NCBI GenBank assembly: GCA_022695795.1
Contig: MU404065.1
Span: 434,001 to 498,000 of the forward strand
Direction: 5' to 3'
DNA: 64,000 nt
From: Biscogniauxia marginata
Lineage: Eukaryota > Ascomycota > Sordariomycetes > Xylariales > Xylariaceae
Part shown: one piece after another, positions 34,172-45,145 of the stretch
How positions within the stretch are numbered: position 1 is the first letter of the stretch
How the letters are laid out: each line of letters begins with the position of its first letter
Position numbers and translations under genes: made by a program
The notes under the pieces: generated by a model
Told to the model about the DNA's origin: nothing
The model's input: only the letters and a program-made list of their open reading frames with translations
Database searches by the model: none

Positions 34172-36804
34172 ATGCCTTCTAGAAGGGAAGTTGGCCATAG
34201 CCTGGCCAGATTCTTAGGCATCAAGCTTGAAGATCCTGATGAGGACCACGTCACCAGAGGAGAGTCGGTCCTGTCAACAAAGACTGCAGACAGTTTCATT
34301 GAGCACCAACCTACGACAGCAGAGTTTATACACGAAATCGTGCCATCAGGCCGAGACGTGATCAACTATGTAAAGTCTCTTTTTCCGTTCTTGTCTTGGA
34401 TTGGATTTTATAATCTGCAATGGCTCATTGGTGATCTTGTTGCCGGTCAGTTTCCTCCATTTGCATGTTCCTTGATACCAGAACTGAATCGATTATAGGC
34501 ATAACTATCGGCGCCATTGTGGTCCCTCAAGGCATGGCTTATGCCAAGCTGGCGAACCTTCCAGTGCAGTTTGGCCTGTATTCGTCTTTTATGGGTGTAC
34601 TCATCTATTGGTTTTTCGCGACTTCGAAGGATATCACCATTGGTGTAAGTCTACCTGGATCTCTCTCATCGCAAGTTTTCTGAACAAGAAAAAGCCCGTC
34701 GCTGTTGTGTCGACCGTCACCGGCACCGTCGTTTCGAAAGTTATCGCCGAGCACCCTGAATACGAGGACACGCCATGGGTTATTGCATCTGCCCTTGCCC
34801 TGATCTCTGGCGCAGTCATCCTATTTATCGGACTGATTCGTTGTGGGTGGATTGTTGAACTAATCCCCTTGGTGTCTCTTGCCGCCTTTATGACCGGCTC
34901 GGCAATCAACATCGCTGCAGGACAGGTCCCTACGATGATGGGCATTACTGGTTTCTCCACAAGGGACTCAACCTACCTAGTGATTATCAACACCCTCAAA
35001 TACCTCGGCAGAACCGACTTAAACGCGGCTATGGGCCTCACGGCGCTCGCGATGCTTTACTTGATCCGGGCTGGATGCAGCTTGGCAGCAAAGAAGTACC
35101 CAAGTCGGCAGAAACTCTTTTTCTTTCTCTCAACCCTCAGGGCGGTCTTCGTCATTCTGTTGTATACCATGATCAGTTGGCTGGTCAATATGAACCGTCG
35201 TAAAAACCCAGCGTTCAGTATCCTCAAGGACGTTCCTAGAGGTAGCTAAGAAAGTCTCCTTTCACCAAAAGCTCGGCTAATATGTAGCAGGTTTCCAACA
35301 TGCCGAAGTACCAACTCTCAATTCATCTCTGATTGGTGCGTTTGCCGGTGAACTGCCGGCTACAATCATCGTTCTGCTCATCGAACATATTGCGATCTCG
35401 AAATCCTTTGGCCGTGTTAATAACTACACTATTAACCCATCACAGGAGATGGTCGCTATTGGCGTAACTAATATCCTCGGGCCCTTTCTAGGTGGCTATC
35501 CATCGACAGGATCGTTTAGTCGTACTGCAGTCAAGTCAAAGGCAGGCGTCCGAACTCCTTTTGCTGGCGTGATCACAGCAATCGTGGTTCTCTTGGCTAT
35601 CTACGCATTGACGGCGGTTTTTTTCTACATCCCGTCCGCATCGCTGTCTGCCGTCATCATCCATGCCGTTGGTGATCTTATCACACCTCCCAACACTCTT
35701 TACAGGTTTTGGCGGGTGTCGCCGATAGAACTCTTCATATTCTTTGTCGGTGTATTCGTCACCATATTCACGACGATCGAAGACGGCATTTATGCGACGA
35801 TAGCCATTTCGTTCTTTATATTCATCGTCCGGGTTTTGCTGTCGAAGGGCCGCTTCCTCGGTAAGGTTCAGGTGCACTCTGTGCTGGGTGACCACGTTAT
35901 TGGTCACGACAACCGTGTGGTAGGCGAGTATGGAACTTTCAATGCCTCGGACCCGGGCCAGTCTCCGCCACTGCGCAACATATTCCTTCCTATCAATCAC
36001 AGCGACGGTTCCAACCCCGAGATTGACGTGGCTAGTCCATACCCCGGCATCTTCATATACCGCTTCTCGGAAGGATTCAATTATCCTAGTGCTAGCCACA
36101 CTCTCGATTATCTCACAGGTCATGTTTTTGCCAACACACGTCGTTCGAAGTCAGATTCATATAAACGACCTGGCGACCGACCGTGGAACGACCCAGGCAA
36201 GAAGAAGGGCGAGGAGGAGAGATTAGACTTGCCGGCGCTGAAAGCGATCATTCTCGACTTTAGTTCTGTGAATAACGTCGACGTCACCTCGGTGCAGCAG
36301 CTAATCGATGTACGCAACCAATTGGATCGGTACACGGCGCCCGACGTGGTTGATTGGCACATTGCGTGCATTAACAACCGGTGGACGAAGCGAGCCCTTG
36401 TATCTGCGGGCTTCGGATACCCAACAGCGCGCCCAGACGGTGGTAACTCGCGTTGGAAGTCAATCTTTAGCATCGCAGAGATTGGGGGTTCAGAGTCTCC
36501 CGCCGCAATAGCCGAGCACGAGGCTAACGAGAAGCTGGAGACATTACACAGCAAGGCCGATCTCGAGCAGCAGCTACACGACGTGATCGAGCCGAGTGGC
36601 GCCTCGAGTACCTCGGAATCGATCACCAAGCGCAAGTCACCTGAATACAGGACCGTCCAACCCAAGAAGGTCGTTGTAAACGGCCTCAATCGTCCACTTT
36701 TCCACATAGACCTAACAGGTGCGCTGCAGAGCGCCATCGCCAATGTGCAAGACAGGGACGCAGCCAAGACTCACGGTCAAGCCGATATTGGTGTTGCCCC
36801 TTAA
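34172..36804 (+). CDS. sulfate permease, SulP family
   Basis: Four exons, 34172-34445, 34499-34644, 34695-35241 and 35291-36804, give 826 residues. After a soluble N-terminus the membrane domain opens with GITIGAIVVPQGMAYAKLANLPVQFGLYSS, the SulP signature, and continues with SKDITIGPVAVVSTVTG. Later membrane segments include SSLIGAFAGELPATIIVLLIEHIAISKSFG and GGYPSTGSFSRTAVKSKAGVRTP. A C-terminal STAS domain is marked by LKAIILDFSSVNNVDVTSVQQLIDV. The protein imports sulfate across the plasma membrane, as CYS-13 and CYS-14 do in Neurospora and SUL1 and SUL2 do in yeast. Introns of 49-53 nt interrupt the membrane domain. In Neurospora these genes are switched on by the bZIP factor CYS3 under sulfur limitation; the two CYS3-like sites upstream are only suggestive. 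Which paralog this is cannot be decided here. Confidence 0.93.
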
Positions 36805-38738
36805 AACTTTGGCACAGAGAACTGATTCGTTATCGGGCATTGTTTTTCTCTCTCTACATAACAACACTAGAAGATGAAATGAACAAGAGGCCATATTACG
36901 AAATGTGGAAATAGGGCGCGCAGGCCTACCGACTACTTACAAAACGTAACAACCCTTATTAATACATTTATTTCCCTAAGATGATTATCTGAAGAAGCTG
37001 GTAGTATTGTCTGGTTGCATGTGTACGGGGAGACGCGTGGTCGAATCATTATTATTATTTGGTTCAAACTCGGGATACATTTGACACATGTCTGTCTGGT
37101 TAGGTCGACATGGCATATAACCCGTAGCTACAGGATAGGGGTTGTGGTAATGGTGATTGATAGTGTATGTATCCCATTTCAGTCTATGCGTCAGGTATGG
37201 AATTATATGATATGGCAGGTGGTGATATACCCAAGTGGCGATCTAGGATGTTTTGCGAGATGAAAAGGGGGAAGGGCAGGAGAGGGATTGTTTAGGCTCG
37301 TGATGGATATACCTGCCTGCGTACGTGGGACTATTCAGTGACTAAATATTTGATATATATGAGATGAATCGATTGACATGGCATGTGAAAGCAATCTAAA
37401 TGAATTATTCTTTGTAGGGAATCCATTCGTCTTATTTCATACAGAGAGAGTGCTTTTGCCATTCGTATTCAGCTCCTAACATTTTCTGTCTTTGCGCCCA
37501 ACACTAGAGGATGGAATCTAGAAGAGAACCTTTTTAGTACTTAGTTGAGATAGCCTACGTCTGCATGCCTATCTGTTCTTGGTAGGGAATAACGGCAAGT
37601 AAGGAGCACGGGGAAACCCTGAACTGGGTGATGTTAGACCGGATGAGGGAAAAGCGTGGGGGAGGTGGAGGGAGAATTGGGGGCCTAAGGAAATTTTAGG
37701 CGAGTATTAACTAGAATATCGTTGGTTCATATGCTGGGAGATAAGGAGGGCCATGTCTATATCCTGTCGCCGTGAGGGTGGGTGGGTGGATGGTGAGTGG
37801 CGAGGGCGGCCATGAGGCGGGGAGGGAGCCCTTGGGGGCCTTCAGCTCGGGCAGCTATTGTCAAACGCATGGTATCTACTATGTAGGCGGGTAGGTAAGT
37901 AGGCATAGATCATATATGTACACGGGACAGGGTATACGAAATGTGGGTGGGATACACGACAAAGTATGTCTGCATCAGGAATTTGTTAGATAGCGGATAG
38001 GGCAGCATCATTACCATTTATCATCGATAATAGAATAATCAGAGCGGCAGATAGACACACAACGAAGACAGCCAGAGTAAGACGATCTAACATGTAACCG
38101 TTAAAAACGAGGAAGTAAAACAAAACAAAAAGTTTGAAATTGGTTCGTTTTTGTAATCTAGAATTGTCCTTCATTGCTGAAAATAAAGTATATATGACTT
38201 TTTCTAAAGGTGTTTTTTCTCTCTCGCCAAGTCTATAAGCTGAAGTTGTTTTTTACACACTTTGACCCGAAATGATTTGATCCATCCATGAATAATAATA
38301 AAAGAATACAAAAAGAAGAACAAATGAGGTAAACGTGAAGGCGTGAGAGATAACTCAGCAGTAAGGCTATCAAAGCTGCTGCTGCCGCCATCATGCTGTT
38401 AGTAATCCCATTTGTGAATGAAGAAAAGATGAAGGAAAACAATCAGTGCAAGACTGGGAAAAGAGAAGAAAGCAAAGCGTAGGGAGGTATCGTAAGTAAT
38501 ACACGTGAACCCAAGTCCTGACTCATACACAGATAAGCCCCTGCCCCTATCTGTCTGTCCGTCTGGCCGTTCCCCCATCAGCCTCGGCGAGAAAACCAGC
38601 TCGATCTTGGAGAGAAGGGGTGGGGGGAGGAGGCAGAGGATTCCAGCTGCTGGGATTCATCACTTCCACTCCTAGCGAATGAGGGTGTAGGTTCCAAGAA
38701 GAAAAAAAGAAGGAAGAGAGACATTATCCCCCTCTGCG
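36805..38738. other. intergenic, 1.9 kb, no gene seen
   Basis: The stretch lies between the convergent 3' ends of the sulfate permease and SWIM protein genes. It is AT-rich with short TAGG and ATAT motifs, and no open frame shows a family signature. Terminators are expected here. Confidence 0.4.
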
Positions 38739-40299
38739 CTACTTCATCCGCTTGGCCCGTCGATCCTGCCCCTGGCCCGTGCGCTTCCTCGACCCCGTCG
38801 CGAAGCCGGAACTCGAACGCTGGTGACTGCGCACGTGCGAGATGATGTCCCGTAGCTTGTTTACGTAGCTCGGAGGCGCGCCGAACCGGAGGATCTTCTC
38901 CTCGATCGCGACGAGGTGCGGCGTTAGGTGCCCGACGGCGCTCGGCTGGATGTTCTCCAGGACCTTGAGGACGAATTTGCGGTCCTTGTCGCCGACGAGC
39001 CTGAAGTATAGGTTGCGCCTGTCCTTCGCGAGGCTCGCGGGGCCGACGTCTCTGTTGCGATCGACAACCTGCCCCAGCACGTGAATTAAGGTGCGCGCCG
39101 CGGCACGCAAGTCGTAAACGTCCAGTCCCGTCTCGGTGGAGAAGATGGCGGATGAAATCTGGAGACAGATATCATTGAGGTTCCGCGCGCACCACTCCAC
39201 GTCTTTCCTCCCCAGGGCGCCCTGTTGAGAGTGATCTTCTGTGTACTCGTCCAAACCCGCAAGGGCAGCATCTGCCCGGTTGCGGAATCGACGGAACCGG
39301 TGGTTGAGAAGATCATAGTTGCGCATGGAGGAGAGGAAATAGGAGAAGAACTCGTGATTCCGGAGTAGCATGCGGAAGATAGTCTGCTCGAGATCTTGAA
39401 AAATGTATGTTAGTAATTATTCATTTGGAAATATTAAGAGAAATCATAGCTCATTTAATTATCTAAGGTTGTATCTCAAGAGTGAACTGTTCATGACTTA
39501 AGAATGAGCTCAAACAAAAAGCTTTTCTCCCTGACAAATTAAGAGAAGAAAATAAGGATTCATGAAATCACGTACCACCACTTTTAACGACCCTCTTCCC
39601 TTTTTTCGGGTCGAAAAGGTCTGGACGATATTCATCGACGGGAGTTTCGTTTAACGTTGCTAGTATTTCGCGAACGGTCTGCACCCGCCGGGGGCTCGGG
39701 CTTGTTTCCTGCCCCTGGCTAGCGACATCACATTGGAGACTATCAGCTAGCACGTCGAACTGGAACTCGGGGATCTGATCGCATGCGTTGCCCAGCTGCT
39801 CTGAGTAGCCGTCCACGGTCAAAGTCAGACTTTCCTCTGGATACGGGAGCATCTGACTTGTGATTTGGTCGCACAACCAGAGTGTATGGCGACAAGGTGG
39901 GCCCTCGCGCCGGGCCTGCTCGCAGTTGCAGCTTGGCTGAGCATACCGACTGTTCGCCGTCCCCGTTCGGACGGTGTACTCGACTAGCTCGGAAAGCTCG
40001 AAGATGAAATCGTGGTCTCGAGATTGGCAACCCCGTAGCACGATCTTGGAAGTCGAGTCGGTACTCAAAGCGTTGATAACGGTCTGCCGAGAGTCCTCAT
40101 CCAGAGCATGTAGAGAATATGTCATGTTGGATGGGTATGTGACCATAGCGTTTTCCTCGTCGACGTCGAACCCGGATTCGGTGTCCGAATCGTAGTCGGT
40201 TTCCTCATCCTCCTCCAGCTGCATCCTGCTTTGAAGGCGGGTTGTTGGGGGCATGCTTCCAAGTGAAAGCTGGCTGAAACGCTCAGTCGGGGGAGACAT
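38739..40299 (-). CDS. SWIM-type zinc finger protein of unknown function
   Basis: Exons 40299-39576 and 39394-38739 join across a 181-nt intron to give 459 residues. An acidic, disordered N-terminus (EEDEETDYDSDTESGFDVDEEN) precedes a SWIM zinc finger, CNCEQARREGPPCRH, with Cys124, Cys126, Cys136 and His138 in the CxC...CxH pattern. The second exon opens with DLEQTIFRMLLRNHEFFSYFL and is predicted to be mostly helical; it ends in a basic tail (GSRKRTGQGQDRRAKRMK) that looks like a nuclear signal. SWIM fingers bind DNA or proteins and occur in plant transcription factors, Shu-complex proteins and transposases. I cannot assign this member; it reads as a fungal nuclear protein of unknown function. 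The gene is intact, and base use is like its neighbours. Confidence 0.72.
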
Positions 40300-43200
40300 T
40301 GAAAAGGAGTGGATGAAACGATAGTAATGCCCAGAGAGATCGTTTTGGGTTCAGATTGGAAACAAGCAGACCATTATATATGCATGTAGGTCGATATCCC
40401 GGAAACAGGCAGACGACAGGGAGGGACATCTGATGTTCGGCACTAATGAAAGGGGAGACCCAATACCGAGACCACTTGACCCATGTTGGTTCAAGATCCT
40501 GCTATACTTCAAGCAGTTGGCTTAACTCGCTAAAGAAGTAGCAATAAGAGGAATGCTGGATACTAAAGGGAATATCCGTCGAGAGGGAAGCCATCAGCAA
40601 GGCTGAAGCCTGTATGTTGCAGGCCAAGTGGCGCCGTGGAGCCCATACATGATGCTTCGCCGGCCGAGTGAGTTATCGGCATGGCGAGAGGATATCCGGA
40701 CGGTGAGAAGAACTTGGTCTCCTTGAGGAGGAATATCTTAGGTGAGGTCAACGCAGACTGGACATCTGAAATCAAATTGGCGATCAATCCGGGGCCATCA
40801 GCCACAGTATAGACCAGGTTCGTGATTGGCGCATAAGCGGCGTCGGCCGTTCCCCTGGGTTCCCCTGGGTCGATTAGACGCGATAAGCCCGGAGCCAACC
40901 CTCGTTTCGCCTGCGTCGATTGAGGGCTCAATCTCCATCTCTCGCCAGAGAAACATATAAAGGGCCCGTGATAGCCGTCGATGCGACCATTGCGGATTCG
41001 CTGTGGCCCTGGCCGCTTTTTGTGGCCGCAAAGCCCCAACTAGGCCGCTGGCTTCGCGGCCGCCTCTCATCGCAAGCGCGGCCCGTTCTGGCGGCCATCA
41101 AGGCTTTTTCGTCTCGTCCCTCCGAAAATCGCGTGCCCTCATCGATCATTTCGAGAAGAAAGCAATTGAGGACTCCCACAGCGTCCGTCTGCCGAAGACT
41201 TGCTGGTCTCGGGCCCATGCATCGGGTCGAAATCAAGCGATGTATTGGAAAGGGGAGGAGAGAAGACGGGTCGAAGGGGGGAGGGGGGTTGCGTATCGCA
41301 GATAACCGAATTGCCTAAAGCGATCGGTGCTCGTTTATGCGATTACCCCAAATGATGCGCTTACTACGTCAAGTATGTACCAACCCAAAGCACCTTTCTT
41401 CTTTCTCCCTAATCCAAGCTAACTAACATCTTGCGACTAACAAAAATCTTCATCGAACATCCAACATTTTCTACAGCGGACGGCAGTCTGATCAGAGATG
41501 GAGATGACTCAGTTCGCCGTAGTCGTTGGTGACAAAAAAAAACAAAAAAGAAAAAAACCTCATGTTGCTACGATGTAACAATACTCAGAGCCAACAACCA
41601 GGCAACTTGACAGACTGACGAGCCGCAGATACGGCAATGGAAAGGACTCTGCCTCCCCCAGAGTTCTCCGAACCCACCCTATTGGATAACACCGGCCCGG
41701 CTCCGTCACTCACCCTCTTCTAGAAGCTTTTTCCACGCGTGGCCCCATGGTCACGTTATCGGCATGCTTCCTGGGATATACACCTGCTGCGCCGCTTTGA
41801 CAACAAGGCCACCCCTTTTTTTCACCATCCCCCCTCCCCCCTCTAAGTCCATCTTTGCCACCTCTCTTAACCCTTCTAGTCTCACCTAGTCGGTCTTCCT
41901 CGTCTAGTCGATCAGCAAGGGGGGGGGGGGGGGGGGGGGTTCTGCAGCTAGGCGGGCGATGCGTAAAGCCGCATGCACCGGGGTCAATTCCAATCAGCGG
42001 CCTGAGACAGGCGCAGGAGTCTCGAGATCTCTGGTTTACTGGGAAATCGTGGTCTTGGTGGCCGCGACCTGCAGCTTTTACCATCCTGTCGGGTCTTCTC
42101 TGAGCCACAAGACCCCGGGGCACCCGACGAAGGCATTTTCCATTTCCTCTATAATGGAGCGTCATCGTTTTGCAATCCCGTGTTGGGTTGGCCTCCCCCT
42201 CCCCCTTTTCCCCCTTTTTTGGTTGGCTTGAGCTTCACTACTCACCGGTGTCGCCCGAATCAGACACCGTTGGCCTGTCGCCAGTAGGCAGGCCATCGCA
42301 TAACATGGACGACCGCACATGATTACTGACTACTGCTAATTACATCCAGTTTAGAGAAAGGATAACGAGGTAATGATATGAGCTTAGTACTCTCTGAAGA
42401 CCCCAAGAGCTTGGATCCAGTCCGCACAGATGGATGAGCTCTCCAAATTATCCCGGATAAACCTGGTCCTGTACAATACAACCCCTGAATTAATGTTAGC
42501 ATTCTCATCACCGAGTTACCTCATTGACTCTCTCCACCGCACCCCCAAATGCACTGATTGAAGTCTCGATATAAAGTGTGTCTATCCAAGCTTATAGTTT
42601 TCAGTTGCTCTATGCAAACCGTTTACTTTTAATTGGTATCACGACTTTGAAGTATCCTAGTGAGACATAGTGTTATTTTCATACTTTCTGTAACAACCCA
42701 CAGCCGGAATTTACATCACTTCAGGGGTTGACCTGTAAGTATAGGAGGCCTGGGCCCGAGAACGATATCGGTACTAGCTATTCATCAATATGTGATGTAG
42801 CAATCAGAACCACAATGTCCTCAAGGTCAGCCGTGATGAACCAAGGTAGTGACACACTTTCTGCTTTTCTGTATTAACTATTGCTCTCGACTTTGAGATA
42901 ACACACCAACTTCTTCCTTTAAGCCACTCGACGAATTTTATAGGTTGGCCAGTCACGCCACACAATTTCAATCTGAGTCATGCAGCGTACAATAATATAC
43001 CAACCATATTCGGGGGCGAGAACGGGACCTATCCGACAGGCCCTGATAAGATTGCTACCGGATCCCAATATTGCCCATAATCCTCCATATGCCCGTGACC
43101 ATTCCTAACTACCGTGTTGGATATTCCGGAAACTCTTCAGATAGCCCAGCACGAGTGTTTGGGTTGATCCGCATGAATAATATACTCATAAAATAGCACA

Positions 43201-43345
43201 CTTATCTTCCTGTCCCTAATAATAGGTTACCTGTCCTAGTGAGCGTGTGTTAGTACTCGCACACCGGCGAGACATCAATAACAGTATCGCTCTGCTTAAG
43301 TACCTTCTTCGTCATGATGTTGTTTGCTTTCCTGTATACGGAACG
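40300..43345. other. intergenic, 3 kb, no gene seen
   Basis: The left end is the promoter of the SWIM gene. A 10-base duplication GTTCCCCTGG occurs near 40853-40872, and a 21-base G run at 41919-41939. Open frames of 130-158 codons on both strands at 40.5-41.3 kb overlap each other and have no family match I can recognise, so I treat them as chance. Confidence 0.35.
41919..41939. repeat. 21-base poly-G tract
   Basis: A run of 21 consecutive G on the plus strand lies in intergenic DNA. Tracts of this length can fold into G-quadruplexes and are prone to length errors in sequencing; no function is inferred. Confidence 0.9.
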
Positions 43346-45145
43346 CTAGGCCTGCTCCTGGTAGGCCTTGAGAGACGCCAATACTTCCTTGAGAGTCGGC
43401 CTATCATAATAGTTGTCATTCCAGGTCCCTTGTTTTCGCAAGGCGTCTCTCATATCTAGAAAGTCTTCTGCCGCCTTGATTTCGGACAACCAATAAAGCC
43501 TCGCAGCTGCCTTGACGTCCTCGGCAGTTTGTTCCCCGGCGGGCTTGCTTCTCAAAATCAGTTGGCTACGCTGTCGTATAATGACACTGGCTAGAGTATC
43601 TCTTCTGCCCCTTGTACATCGATCGATAAGATCCCTCATAATAGGCGGGGTTCTGCTGTATTCTGGGAATTCGAGGTCTGACTCCCATCGGTATGATTGC
43701 CACACGGCTGCTTTCTGAGGCCCGCTGACCCCCTCGAAGATGCACCAGAGAAGTCTTCCAAGCATGTACACCTCGGCAGCTTCCTGCTCGGCGTTACTCA
43801 GAGCAATCCACGAAACATTATAGCCATCTTCTGGGTTCGTGTATAGATTTCCCTGGAGAGCTTCAAAGCTAGGGAGCAACGCCTCCAATCTCTTTGAGTA
43901 TCTTTCTCTCACATCCCACGGCATCTTCTCGTCGGTCGCAATCAGGCGTATGAACTCGATAGCGTTGACCTCGGGGGGCGCGAACTCACACCATACGCCC
44001 CGTTGTTCGAAATCGATCATGACGACGTCGAACTGTTCCGACAGGACAATGTTATCAAGACGGAGGTCAGGATAATATGTTGCTGCGCGGGTCTGGAGAT
44101 GCTCCAAGGCCGTAGTCACTTGGATCGACCACTTCAGCTGGTCGGATCGTCGCAGTCGACCGTGAATGCGCCATTGAGGCAGGAGATCTCGGAGGCTCCC
44201 ATTGGTTTGGTATAACGTGGTGAAACCGGCAATTGCCTTCTTCCCACCAAAGTTGCACGTTTTCTGGACAATGTGTGCCGGCCTAGCAATGACATTAGGG
44301 TGCGGCTCTACCGTACAAAGTGTCTTCAGTTCATGGTAGAGGTATTTCGCTTCGCTGATTAAAGCTTTGAAGATGAATAAGTCTCCGTGGATGCGAACAA
44401 GACAGACGCTGTCATGTAAAACGGCAACGACGTGTACGTCGAAGAAATCGATGACCGGCACGAAATCAAAACCTAGTCCCCAGAAAGTGGTTAGAGTCGA
44501 AAGCGAGAGTAGCTGACGCTCTAGGGCATGGTTATAGCCAACTTTGATGAGGATCTGGCGAATGTCAAGCGATAGGTTCTCAAAGACTATGCGTGACCCG
44601 AAAGGTACGGTCCTGTAGAAGCTTTCAAAGGCCTCCAGGTCCTGGAACTCGTGTCGAGTCCAGTTCTGCAGGGTTCGCGTGATGTGTCTCGTGATAGCCA
44701 GCCTAGCAAGCCGAGTTGTGTCTTTAGTGTGGAATGCAATGTCAAGTTCAAGTTGTTCGCGAATCAACGCGGGCTGGTTTTCTGGTATGAAGACATCCAT
44801 GCGCATAGGAGGGACGTTGGAGAAGAACAGCGGGACGATGAAATACTGAGTGCCCAGGCCGGCACAGCCGTCAACTCGCCATAGAGGGTCACCGGGAAAT
44901 TCGAGACTATCAACTCGATTCTTGGGATTCAGGAGAGAAGATCCCCACGAAGGTTGGGGTTCGCAATTGGGGCGGCCAGGGGCTCCCTGGGTCTCATTCG
45001 GAGATCGGAAGAAGGCTGCAGTAGGATGGACTACTTCTTCTATAGCTCTCGAGCACAGCTCCATTGCTAAGCCTGGCTCCTGGCTCCTGGCTGCCGAGAC
45101 ACGGGGAACAATTGAATACTGGGTCGGTGTGTGTGGAGAAGACAC
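43346..45145 (-). CDS. atypical protein kinase-like protein with DFE in place of DFG
   Basis: One uninterrupted frame codes for 599 residues. About 240 residues of unknown fold precede the kinase-like region. Within it, Lys260 (FIFKAL) may be the ATP-binding lysine, with Glu265 or Glu272 as its partner. The catalytic loop reads YYPDLRLDNIVL, with Asp360 and Asn365 retained but the His and Arg of HRD replaced. The metal-binding loop is MIDFEQRG, so DFG becomes DFE at 378-380. The glycine-rich loop is not recognisable. This combination occurs in a poorly described fungal kinase-like family, often in accessory DNA. Since the lysine and both aspartates persist, activity cannot be ruled out. There are no introns, unlike most neighbours. 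A start further downstream, at MELCSRA (residue 28), is possible. Confidence 0.72.
   Translation of the reverse strand: MSSPHTPTQYSIVPRVSAARSQEPGLAMELCSRAIEEVVHPTAAFFRSPNETQGAPGRPNCEPQPSWGSSLLNPKNRVDSLEFPGDPLWRVDGCAGLGTQYFIVPLFFSNVPPMRMDVFIPENQPALIREQLELDIAFHTKDTTRLARLAITRHITRTLQNWTRHEFQDLEAFESFYRTVPFGSRIVFENLSLDIRQILIKVGYNHALERQLLSLSTLTTFWGLGFDFVPVIDFFDVHVVAVLHDSVCLVRIHGDLFIFKALISEAKYLYHELKTLCTVEPHPNVIARPAHIVQKTCNFGGKKAIAGFTTLYQTNGSLRDLLPQWRIHGRLRRSDQLKWSIQVTTALEHLQTRAATYYPDLRLDNIVLSEQFDVVMIDFEQRGVWCEFAPPEVNAIEFIRLIATDEKMPWDVRERYSKRLEALLPSFEALQGNLYTNPEDGYNVSWIALSNAEQEAAEVYMLGRLLWCIFEGVSGPQKAAVWQSYRWESDLEFPEYSRTPPIMRDLIDRCTRGRRDTLASVIIRQRSQLILRSKPAGEQTAEDVKAAARLYWLSEIKAAEDFLDMRDALRKQGTWNDNYYDRPTLKEVLASLKAYQEQA

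Noticed and set aside
33684..34172. 162-codon frame directly upstream of sulfate permease
   Set aside because: Pyrimidine-rich promoter or leader DNA, overlapping the permease start, no family signature.
40563..41318. Overlapping frames of 130-158 codons on both strands
   Set aside because: No family signature and mutually overlapping; treated as chance open frames.
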